A stretch of 23,302 bases of DNA. Source: an uncultured Clostridia bacterium (GTDB lineage: Bacteria; Bacillota; Clostridia; TANB77; CAG-465). The stretch is from NCBI GenBank assembly GCA_934162655.1, contig CAKPJL010000018.1, positions 1 through 23,302 on the forward strand, in the 5' to 3' direction. The notes below the pieces were generated by a model. It saw only the letters and a program-made list of their open reading frames with translations, was not told where the DNA came from and did no database searches. This document shows, piece after piece, positions 1 through 6,867 of this stretch. Each line of letters starts with the position of its first letter. Positions within the stretch are counted from its first letter, which is position 1. A program made the position numbers and the translations under genes.

Positions 1-540
1 AACTCTTTGTATATTAGAATATTTGTTATAAGGTGTATCCATTAAAATTGTTGTTATTCCATTTTCAATACAATCTCTACATATATTTACTGAATCATCT
101 ATCATAATATCAATATTGAATTTTTTACATTTTTCAGTTTTACCATGCTTATCATTTTTATAAGCATTAGTTAAAATAAGTTCATCATAATATATATTAA
201 ATTTATCTAGCCATTTTTTTGTTATAGTATAAGGATCAGAATATTCTCCATTGTCCCTACCTGTTATAATATAAATCTTATTACCATCTTGCTTTAATTT
301 ATCTATAGTATCTTTTGATCCTTCTATGGGATTTAATTTTTTAATAATTCTTTCAATATTACTTTTATAAAAATCATATACCTCTTCTTGTGGCCAATCA
401 AACATTCCTCTTGTTATATAATCAGCATTTTTATTGATTATACCGTTATTTCCCATTTCTTTATCGTGAATTAAAAATTCTTCTAATAAAACTTCATTAA
501 AATTTGAAATAACATTATCTATATCTATTCCTATTCTCAT
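1..540 (-). CDS. HAD-superfamily nucleotidase (YqfW/5'-nucleotidase-like), 3' end outside window
   Basis: Reading left from the ATG at 540, 180 codons stay open to the window edge, so the C-terminus is missing. HAD motifs are visible in order: motif I DIDNV near residues 6-10 (nucleophile and general acid aspartates), motif II as the T of IITGRD near residue 94, a Lys-rich segment (KHGKTEKCKK) fitting motif III, and motif IV IDDS near residue 147. The helical cap between motifs I and II (about residues 15-80) matches the small bacterial nucleotidases of the YqfW type (COG5663), usually about 190 residues, so little should be lost. These enzymes are thought to dephosphorylate nucleotides or related small phosphates in the cytoplasm; the substrate cannot be read from sequence. 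The start is fixed by GGAGG seven bases upstream. Confidence 0.85.
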   Translation of the reverse strand, partial: MRIGIDIDNVISNFNEVLLEEFLIHDKEMGNNGIINKNADYITRGMFDWPQEEVYDFYKSNIERIIKKLNPIEGSKDTIDKLKQDGNKIYIITGRDNGEYSDPYTITKKWLDKFNIYYDELILTNAYKNDKHGKTEKCKKFNIDIMIDDSVNICRDCIENGITTILMDTPYNKYSNIQRV

Positions 541-761
541 ATTATCCTCCACGAATTATATTTCAATATAAATTATACACTAAATTACAAGATATCCCCA
601 TGCTTTCATGAAAAAATACTGATAAAGATTTATATTTCTTATAATCTTTAAACAATTTACTTATATTATATTATTTTATCTTTCAGATAAAATCTAGCTC
701 TAATATAATATTAAATTTAAAGCATGTGATATTTATACAATAAAAACTTTCTAACAATAAA

Positions 762-1625
762 TTAATATAAATATATTCCTATGACTGATAATATTCCCAT
801 AATCATAGCAATAACCTTAGCAAGTGATACTTTATCAATTTTTAAAGCTATTGATAAAATAAATAATAAAAATACTCTTATTTCTTGTATGATTGCATTT
901 ATAACTGCTGCTTCATTTGCATACCCCATTGTTCCAAACAAATAATATATTGCTTCAAACATAGATATCAAAAATATAAACTTAATAGAACCTTTAAGAT
1001 TATCTTTTTGTTCTTTTGTCTTATTCTTTATCATCATAGCTAAAAAGAAAGGAATTGAAAAAAAATAATACCCAAAATTAATTGCTACCTCATTTGCACC
1101 AGCATCACTTGCAAATCTGACCAAATAAGGCTCAAATCCATAAAATATCATTGAACAAAGTAATATTAATATACCTGACATTTTTATATTTTTAATTTTA
1201 TTTTCATCTTTTTGTTTATGTGTATCATACGAAAATATAAATATAGATAGCATAAATACTCCAAACAAAAAAAGAAACCATAAATTTATTTTTAAGTATC
1301 CACAAAAAAAATCAATTAACAAATAGGCAAATAAACTACCAGATTCTATCAAACCAGCAAGGGCTACAGGTAATCTCTTTAATGCCTGCACATAAAAAAC
1401 ATATCCTAATAACATACAAATTCCATTTGCAGCAATAAAAATTAAAGATGGAAATGTTATTGATACTCCACTTATAATTCCATAAATTAATTGAATTATA
1501 AATGAGCCTAACGCTGTTCCAAATAATATAAAATACATATTATATTTGTTAACGGCTATATCTAATGTAAAATCGCAGAAAGCATTTGATATTGTAGATA
1601 TAATGACAGGAATTCTTTTATTCAT
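762..1625 (-). CDS. EamA/DMT-superfamily transporter (predicted membrane permease)
   Basis: This 287-residue protein is almost entirely hydrophobic, with about ten predicted membrane helices arranged as two five-helix halves. That is the architecture and usual length (280-310 residues) of the drug/metabolite transporter superfamily with two EamA domains. Charged clusters fall between helices, notably the Lys-rich loop near residues 135-148 between the halves and another near 200-213. Short helix-packing patches such as ALAGLIESGSLFAY in the first half are typical of the family. Substrates range from amino acids to nucleosides and toxic cations, and nothing here decides which. The ATG at 1625 follows AGGAGG with a seven-base gap. 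The gene appears monocistronic, with a promoter candidate at 1656-1684. Confidence 0.85.
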   Translation of the reverse strand: MNKRIPVIISTISNAFCDFTLDIAVNKYNMYFILFGTALGSFIIQLIYGIISGVSITFPSLIFIAANGICMLLGYVFYVQALKRLPVALAGLIESGSLFAYLLIDFFCGYLKINLWFLFLFGVFMLSIFIFSYDTHKQKDENKIKNIKMSGILILLCSMIFYGFEPYLVRFASDAGANEVAINFGYYFFSIPFFLAMMIKNKTKEQKDNLKGSIKFIFLISMFEAIYYLFGTMGYANEAAVINAIIQEIRVFLLFILSIALKIDKVSLAKVIAMIMGILSVIGIYLY

Positions 1626-1655
1626 ATAACGCCTCCTAATAATTAGCTATGAAAT

Positions 1656-1684
1656 ATGATACAACAAAAGGCAAAAAATATCAA
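1656..1684 (-). promoter_or_regulatory. Sigma-A promoter candidate for the DMT transporter
   Basis: On the minus strand, TTGATA (1684-1679) and TATCAT (1661-1656) are separated by 17 bases, each one mismatch from consensus. The -10 element lies about 30 bases upstream of the ATG, leaving room for the AGGAGG site. Confidence 0.55.
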
Positions 1685-1846
1685 TAATTTGTCGAATAAT
1701 ATAAAAATTACTAAATAGTATTTCTAATACTTACATACAAATACTTAAAAAATTTTAGATAAAGTATGATAAAAAAACGAATTACACCACTTGTTACATG
1801 TAGACTATAAAAATCATCTTATTAACTTTATAACCATTTTTATGGG

Positions 1847-2019
1847 CTATATTTTTTTCATTAATTCAATATTTCTATTAAAGTATCCATTTTTATAATA
1901 AAAGTTTTGTGCATTTTCATTATAGGCAAATACATCAATTAATCTTGTAACTGGCAAAGTAAATCTTTAACTTCTTTATTATATCTATTAGAATATTTTA
2001 TTATTTCCAAATTAATCAT
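1847..2019 (-). pseudogene. GNAT acetyltransferase remnant with internal deletion
   Basis: The 508 bases between 1626 and 2133 contain no intact gene, but both ends of a GNAT-family N-acetyltransferase are visible. The ATG at 2019 opens MINLEIIKYSNRYNKEVKDLL, the usual first strand and helix of such enzymes, then hits a TAA after 26 codons. Shifted by one frame from roughly 1960 down to 1847 is DVFAYNENAQNFYYKNGY followed by FNRNIELMKKI and a stop. That is the C-terminal GNAT region, with the conserved Asn and the A-x-x-F-Y-x-x-x-G-[FY] motif. The acetyl-CoA-binding centre (motif A, R/QxxGxG/A) is absent, so roughly 80-100 codons have been lost and the joined ends are out of frame. No product is expected. 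Confidence 0.65.
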
Positions 2020-2059
2020 CAACAAATATTATAACATTAACTTTTATTATTTCATAATT

Positions 2060-2110
2060 TCTATAAAAATAAATAGGATATACTTACTAAAAAGTAAACA
2101 TATCCTATTT
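2060..2110 (-). terminator. Rho-independent terminator of the PrsW gene
   Basis: On the minus strand a long stem pairs AAATAGGATAT with ATATCCTATTT (2110-2100 with 2081-2071) and continues inward through TTTAC/AGTAA. It is followed by ATTTTTAT. It begins 24 bases beyond the stop codon at 2134. Confidence 0.75.
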
Positions 2111-2133
2111 TTGAATATATATATAACTCTATA

Positions 2134-3303
2134 TTAGTTATCAACTTTTTGTCTTTCTAATTCTTTAGCATCGTCTATTTGTTTTAATCCTAGATTAATA
2201 AAATATATTATTACAATCCATGCAAGAATTGTCATAAGAATTTGTAATGAGTAATATGGTAAATCAATTGGCATATCCCATATTCCATGTAAAACTACTG
2301 GGATCAAACAAATAAGTAAAAATCTTTTATCATTTATATGTTTTTTATCTAACTTATCAAAGCCTTTAACATACATTAATGCAGCACCTTCAATAGCTGC
2401 CCAAGCCACATGACCTCCAGGTGCTAAAAAGCCACGTAATTTTATAATTTCAAGCATTGCTTGTAATCCTGAACTCATTCCAAATCTAAGAATGTAACCT
2501 GCTGTTTCAAAAGCTGCAAATCCAGCACCAACAGCTGCTCCAACTAACAAACCATTTAGTATATAGTTACTCTTCTTACTTTTAAATAAGAAAATAGCAA
2601 CTATAACCGCCTTAGCTGCTTCTTCAACCAAACCTATCATCAGTGCACCAAAATATGTCTGAGTAGTTGCATTAGCTTCAAAATATGGTAATGAAAAATA
2701 TAATATAGCTAGAATTAATGAAAGTGCACCACCCAGTATAAAATATTTTATTACTTTATAAAACGGTATATTCCTAAATAAATTAATTTCAAAGAAAAAT
2801 ATTAACACTGTTACTGGGACAGCAAAAGCTGCAAGCATAACCATAATTGGCAAGAAATTATCATTATTATAATTTATAAATCCTATACGAGTAGGAATAT
2901 ATGCGATTATAAAAAATATAAGTATTTTAAAATAAACCCATGCACTTGCCTTATTTGGATCTATATCTTTTATTTTAGGAGTAGTTTTTTCGGTTCCGCA
3001 AACAAATATATCATCAAGATCTTCATCTGTATGTTTTTTAAAGGTATTTTTAAATAAATCTTTAAATGTAACATATCTCTTAGATTTTGCCCCAGTTATC
3101 TTATCTAAGTTTTCTGTAATTATATTTGTGGCATTCTTTTTTCCAACAGGATATCCACATTCAGGACAATTTATCTCATCACCCTTTAATTTAGCTCCAC
3201 ATTCAGGGCAAGTTTGCAAACTTATTTTTATTCCACAATGTGGACATGTTTTAGCACTAGATGATATTTCTTGCCCACATTCACTACATTTGATTAAAGC
3301 CAT
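2134..3303 (-). CDS. PrsW-like intramembrane metalloprotease with two N-terminal zinc ribbons
   Basis: From the ATG at 3303 the product is 389 residues. Two zinc ribbons come first (Cys 6, 9, 20, 23 and Cys 32, 35, 46, 49), then a soluble linker to about residue 120, then about eight membrane helices. The membrane part has the M82/PrsW motifs: EEAAK (about 227-231), FAAFE (262-266), a His in GGHVAW (about 298) and HGIWD (339-343). PrsW in Bacillus subtilis makes the first cut in the anti-sigma factor RsiW; related CPBP-type proteins have other roles. An alternative GTG at 3312 is rejected because it lies inside the ribosome site (AGAGGTG), and the ATG gives the MALIKC start shared with the upstream gene. 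The upstream stop is one base before this ATG, so translation is probably coupled. The zinc ribbons are an addition to the family core. Confidence 0.85.
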   Translation of the reverse strand: MALIKCSECGQEISSSAKTCPHCGIKISLQTCPECGAKLKGDEINCPECGYPVGKKNATNIITENLDKITGAKSKRYVTFKDLFKNTFKKHTDEDLDDIFVCGTEKTTPKIKDIDPNKASAWVYFKILIFFIIAYIPTRIGFINYNNDNFLPIMVMLAAFAVPVTVLIFFFEINLFRNIPFYKVIKYFILGGALSLILAILYFSLPYFEANATTQTYFGALMIGLVEEAAKAVIVAIFLFKSKKSNYILNGLLVGAAVGAGFAAFETAGYILRFGMSSGLQAMLEIIKLRGFLAPGGHVAWAAIEGAALMYVKGFDKLDKKHINDKRFLLICLIPVVLHGIWDMPIDLPYYSLQILMTILAWIVIIYFINLGLKQIDDAKELERQKVDN

Positions 3304-3304
3304 A

Positions 3305-4066
3305 CTATGCACCTCTTTCAGTTAAAGTCGTTAAAATATGTTCAACTACGCTATTAATTTCAGCTGTATTGGTATTTTCTTCTTTTGACCCAACCATATA
3401 AACTTTATTATTTACTAAAACTGCATATCTATTATCGATTATTAAATGATTGCTTGAAGTATAACTATATGCAATACCATATACTGTTCTATTACCAATT
3501 ATACCAGAAAGCATGTTAATAATTATTTGAAGATCATTATACTGTTTTGACATGTAGTCAGTAAAACTATTTAAAAACTGTACTTCATTTGTAAATTTAT
3601 CATATCTACCTATAATTATATAAGGAATTAGAGCTCCTTTACTATCTATGTTTTTTCCAACATATATATACCCTTCTTTGTCAGTAGTAACCTTGTAGTT
3701 GCTAGGATACTCAAAAGATATTCCAAGATATGCATCATTATATACTAAATATGATGAATTAGTAGTAGGTGGTGTAGTCGTAGGATTAGATGTTGGTTCT
3801 TGTGTACCAGTCCCAGGAGTTCCTGTACCTGTATTACCAGTGTTTGTTCCATATCTATCAAAAATTAAAAACCCTACTACAACTACAACTGCTATTATTA
3901 TCAAATATTTTAAATTTCCTTTATTAATACATAAATTGCTTAGTGGTTTTGGATTTTCTTGTTTACTCCCTTCATTTTTTTTATTTAATTCGTAACCACA
4001 TTTAGGACATTTTGCTGCTTGATCACTTATTTTGTTGTCACATTCAGGACACTTAATTAACGCCAT
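3305..4066 (-). CDS. Zinc-ribbon single-pass membrane protein with extracytoplasmic PsbP/DUF1795-like domain
   Basis: This 253-residue protein has three parts. Residues 1-25 are a zinc ribbon (Cys 6, 9, 20, 23), nearly identical in its first residues to that of the neighbouring protease. Residues about 53-69 are a single hydrophobic helix rich in Val and Ile. After a Gly/Thr/Pro/Asn linker (about 72-103) comes a globular domain (105-250) beginning YNDAYLGISFEYPSNY, a start typical of PsbP-like or DUF1795 extracytoplasmic domains. The positive-inside pattern predicts the ribbon in the cytoplasm and the globular domain outside. AAAGGTGA precedes the ATG at 4066. The two genes are adjacent and surely co-transcribed, so this protein is a natural candidate partner or substrate for the protease; that link is inference. 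Confidence 0.8.
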   Translation of the reverse strand: MALIKCPECDNKISDQAAKCPKCGYELNKKNEGSKQENPKPLSNLCINKGNLKYLIIIAVVVVVGFLIFDRYGTNTGNTGTGTPGTGTQEPTSNPTTTPPTTNSSYLVYNDAYLGISFEYPSNYKVTTDKEGYIYVGKNIDSKGALIPYIIIGRYDKFTNEVQFLNSFTDYMSKQYNDLQIIINMLSGIIGNRTVYGIAYSYTSSNHLIIDNRYAVLVNNKVYMVGSKEENTNTAEINSVVEHILTTLTERGA

Positions 4067-4192
4067 AAAATCACCTTTCTTTTCATATTATGATTAATAT
4101 TTACAAACTATATACTAATCTATATATTTAAAGTATAATATAAGGCTTAAAAAATTAAAAGTATATTTACCAAACAGTCAATGACACTTTGT

Positions 4193-4227
4193 CAAAAAAA
4201 AGAGAAAACTTCTTTATATGTTTTCTC
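4193..4227 (-). terminator. Terminator of the beta-helix gene A
   Basis: On the minus strand GAGAAAAC (4227-4220) pairs with GTTTTCTC (4209-4202) across a ten-base loop, followed by CTTTTTTT. It lies just beyond the stop codon at 4241. Confidence 0.85.
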
Positions 4228-4240
4228 CATATATTAAATA

Positions 4241-6112
4241 CTATTCTTCTATGGTCCATTTTAATTTTGTAAAATACTCTTCGTTAATTTCCAATGCATT
4301 ATTTACTAAACATAACAACAACCCTTTTTCTTGTGACCATGTAATATTATAAACTTTTGTACTTCCACTATTATCACTTCCAGTATATATTAAAATTGGA
4401 TTTTTATTTAATGATATTAACTCGTCATCAAAATTTTTAAATACAACACATTCATCAAGATTAAATCCATTTTCAGAAATCATATCACTTAACATAGTAA
4501 CAAATATTTTCCAACTAGAACTATTTAATCTACTATCAATAATTTTTATTGTAAAATCTTTCACCTTTGGTAAAATAACAGGTTCTTTTGAAATAGGCTT
4601 TAACAAAAAATTTACACTACTTGGAGCATCCATAATAGTTAGTTCTCCTTCATGTGGAGATGTAATTACTCGTGTAGTATAAACAAAACTACCTGCTACA
4701 CAAGTAGTTATTTCTATACTTGTATTATCCACAATAGAATCTGTAATTTCATAAGTAAAAAGTCCTTCGCTGTTAGCATCTACTACTACTTGTGTATTAT
4801 TATACTTAATTAATACCTCTGCAAAAGCTATTGTATATCCACTAATCTTTTTTGAGTTACTAGTTATTGGATCTATATTAATTACCTCACCACCAACAGA
4901 AATTTGTTTCCTTGACTGAAAAGCAAAATTCCCAATGTCTGGTAAAGATTTTAATTCTTCACTTGTTAAATTAATTGAAGTTATACTAGTAGCAATACTA
5001 GAAAATATACCTGAAATTTTAAGTAATTCATTCTTTTTATACCATGAATATTCAGGTAAGTTATTAATATCCCCTGCCAAAGTAAATTCAGACGATTCAC
5101 TCCACATGTTTAACCTGCTAACATTTAGTGAAAATTCTAAAGCATTATTTGTATAAATCACATTAGAATTTTTTGTATAAAGAATCACACTTTTGGGATT
5201 ATCTAATATAAACTTACAGTTACTCCCCTTAAAGTGAATATTATAGTTATCACTAGGAGTATTATCATATGTATTTATAACTTGAAAAGTAGCCCCCTCT
5301 TTTACAGTAAGTGTACCATATATTGTCCACATTGGAATCCTTTGATGTTTAGTTTCTATAAAAGTAAAAGAAGCTCTTTCATCTATTAATACATTTATTG
5401 CACCATGAATTGTAAACCCAGAAAATCCGTTACCTGTAACTAGATTAACTTCTGCATCATGTAAAACCTTAAAATCTAACCTAGTTGTTCCTTGCATGAA
5501 CTCTTTGCTTTCATTTCTTAGATTTACTCTGCTATATGGTAAAAATTTAAAGGTAGGTGCTACAATGTTACTTAGATAATAAAATAGCCCACAGCTAGAA
5601 GATGTACTAGTTATGGTAGTATTTCCTCCTACTTCTATATGTGCAGCCTCTCCTGCTTCTTGTGGTTCTACACCATTTGTTTGCTCTATTGTTACAATAG
5701 AATCAATTATTCTAAGACTCCCATATTGATTATAGCCCATCTGTACTCCGTTAAATATTACATTGTTATATTCAATTAATACATCTGCATATTCATTACT
5801 GGCAGGGCAACAAACAATGCCATATGTATTGCAACATGTCAAATTAATATTTCTTACAATTATTCTTTTGTTACCTAAACTAGCAGTAATTACATAACTA
5901 CTATCTATATTATCTACTATATAATTATATTTTACATCTAAATATGTTCCATCAATTACAACATTTTCTTTGTTTTTACTAATAGTAATTCCCTCTTCTA
6001 ATGTAATATTACTACCAAAATAAATATAATTATAATCATTTTCCCCCTCTAATACTGACTTTAATTCAGAGCTACTAAAAACCACTACACTATTTTGGTT
6101 TAATACTTGCAC
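4241..6112 (-). CDS. Pectate-lyase-like beta-helix protein with Ig-like and WxL-like C-terminal domains (copy A)
   Basis: Starting at GTG 6112 the product is 623 residues. The GTG is chosen because AGGAGGG sits five bases upstream and the reading then aligns from the first residues with paralog B (VLNQNSVVVFSSSEL against VINQNTVVVFNSTEL); an in-frame ATG at 6139 has no ribosome site. Residues 1 to about 340 are short beta-strand repeats with many Asn, Ile and Val, as in the pectate-lyase-like adhesive domain of surface proteins. Residues about 405-500 look Ig-like. The C-terminal 120 residues resemble a WxL domain: IDSR, SSSWKI, and a final KWTIEE, with Ile where WxL has Leu. No signal peptide, sortase motif or membrane helix is present. 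No catalytic residues were recognised, so an adhesive or structural role is more likely than lyase activity. Confidence 0.75.
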   Translation of the reverse strand: MQVLNQNSVVVFSSSELKSVLEGENDYNYIYFGSNITLEEGITISKNKENVVIDGTYLDVKYNYIVDNIDSSYVITASLGNKRIIVRNINLTCCNTYGIVCCPASNEYADVLIEYNNVIFNGVQMGYNQYGSLRIIDSIVTIEQTNGVEPQEAGEAAHIEVGGNTTITSTSSSCGLFYYLSNIVAPTFKFLPYSRVNLRNESKEFMQGTTRLDFKVLHDAEVNLVTGNGFSGFTIHGAINVLIDERASFTFIETKHQRIPMWTIYGTLTVKEGATFQVINTYDNTPSDNYNIHFKGSNCKFILDNPKSVILYTKNSNVIYTNNALEFSLNVSRLNMWSESSEFTLAGDINNLPEYSWYKKNELLKISGIFSSIATSITSINLTSEELKSLPDIGNFAFQSRKQISVGGEVINIDPITSNSKKISGYTIAFAEVLIKYNNTQVVVDANSEGLFTYEITDSIVDNTSIEITTCVAGSFVYTTRVITSPHEGELTIMDAPSSVNFLLKPISKEPVILPKVKDFTIKIIDSRLNSSSWKIFVTMLSDMISENGFNLDECVVFKNFDDELISLNKNPILIYTGSDNSGSTKVYNITWSQEKGLLLCLVNNALEINEEYFTKLKWTIEE

Positions 6113-6138
6113 AAAATCCCTCCTATAATATAGAAACA

Positions 6139-6324
6139 CTATCCTATAATGAATCTTATTTTTACTATCTTAAAGCCTAAATTACATAAAATAATAATTT
6201 TTATGTTGTAATAAATTTTACCATTTAGATATATTACGCTTACTTTTTCTATACAATTATCTATGCAGTACATCATTTTATAATTTTTACAACAATTTTT
6301 ATTATTAATATCATTATATACCAC
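6139..6324 (-). CDS. Small Cys-rich hypothetical ORF between DUF11-like gene A and beta-helix gene A
   Basis: I do not recognise this protein. From a GTG at 6324 it would be 61 residues with five cysteines in its first 40 residues and an Ile/Lys-rich C-terminal half, ending 26 bases before the GTG of the next gene. No convincing ribosome site precedes the GTG. Upstream, an ATG shortly after the DUF11-like stop opens only 12 codons (MEKTKKYCIYTM) before a TAG, and the frame of the Cys-rich ORF continues directly across that point. This may be a slightly longer gene of about 85 codons broken by a frameshift next to A-runs. It could also be non-coding. Confidence 0.3.
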   Translation of the reverse strand: MVYNDINNKNCCKNYKMMYCIDNCIEKVSVIYLNGKIYYNIKIIILCNLGFKIVKIRFIIG

Positions 6325-6397
6325 TACTTTATTACTTTTATAAAACTTATCACTACATTGTATATATGCAGTATTTTTTAGTTTTTTCCATTTATTA

Positions 6398-6787
6398 CTA
6401 CTTTTGCTGCACGCGAAAGGTTATTACAGAATTTTCCCCAACTGTTATTGTTTTTAAATCAATAGTTAAAGTTCCTGTAACATCATCATAGTTATATGCT
6501 GTATCTACTCCATTTAACTGTACTGAACCATCTACTAATTTTACTAAATTAGGGTTTAATACATCTACTAACTTTGGTGATTCAAAATCATCATCAGAAT
6601 TGTTTTCAACAGTAATTGTATATGTTAAATTATCATTTAACCATTTTTGCTTATCTGCCTCTTTTGTTATTGTAATACCACTAACTATTTCTGTTATAAC
6701 TTCATTAGATGTAAGAGTTAATGAAGTAGTATCATATGTGCCTGTTACACTAGCACTATTGCTTAAATTAACATTTGCCATCTGCAT
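6398..6787 (-). CDS. DUF11-like single-domain protein (copy A)
   Basis: The product is 129 residues and consists of one beta-rich domain. The core segment ITITKEADKQKW followed by LTYTITVENNSDD and then LVDVLNPNLVKLVDGSV matches the DUF11/conserved-repeat fold, an Ig-like module usually found as tandem repeats in secreted adhesins. It carries the Lys near the first strand and the Asn late in the domain, but whether an isopeptide bond forms cannot be told. Unusually, the domain stands alone without a signal peptide, membrane helix or sorting motif. GAGGAGGTGA precedes the first ATG, which is preferred to the second ATG two codons later. It lies 80 bases downstream of beta-helix gene B in the same direction with no clear terminator between, so a shared transcript is plausible. 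Copy B at 8846-9235 is its clear homolog. Confidence 0.75.
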   Translation of the reverse strand: MQMANVNLSNSASVTGTYDTTSLTLTSNEVITEIVSGITITKEADKQKWLNDNLTYTITVENNSDDDFESPKLVDVLNPNLVKLVDGSVQLNGVDTAYNYDDVTGTLTIDLKTITVGENSVITFRVQQK

Positions 6788-6867
6788 TTCTCACCTCCTC
6801 TTTTATTATATGAAAATTTAAACTATATAGATACAAACACTTTTATTAACATTGCTTGTATACTTTA

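Noticed and set aside
673..693. Perfect 9-bp inverted repeat with a 3-base loop downstream of the DMT gene
   Set aside because: No U-run follows on either strand and the arms are AT-only apart from one pair; neither a terminator nor an operator can be supported.
3303..3312. GTG at 3312 as start of the PrsW-like gene
   Set aside because: It falls within the AGAGGTG ribosome site; the ATG at 3303 gives the MALIKC start shared with the neighbouring zinc-ribbon protein.
3128..3995. Plus-strand ORFs opposite the zinc-ribbon genes
   Set aside because: They are antisense frames of recognisable minus-strand proteins; the Pro/Val-rich content mirrors the Gly/Thr linker and Cys motifs on the other strand.
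4182..4194. Small palindrome TGACA-CTT-TGTCA upstream of the zinc-ribbon genes
   Set aside because: It overlaps a TTGACA on the minus strand, but no acceptable -10 lies at the right distance. The palindrome is short and next to the terminator of the neighbouring gene, so a function is not supported.
6800..6830. CATATAATA upstream of DUF11-like gene A as a sporulation or sigma-A promoter
   Set aside because: Neither a sigma-K/sigma-E nor a sigma-A -35 element is at the right distance, and the gene start is too close. Co-transcription with beta-helix gene B is at least as likely.
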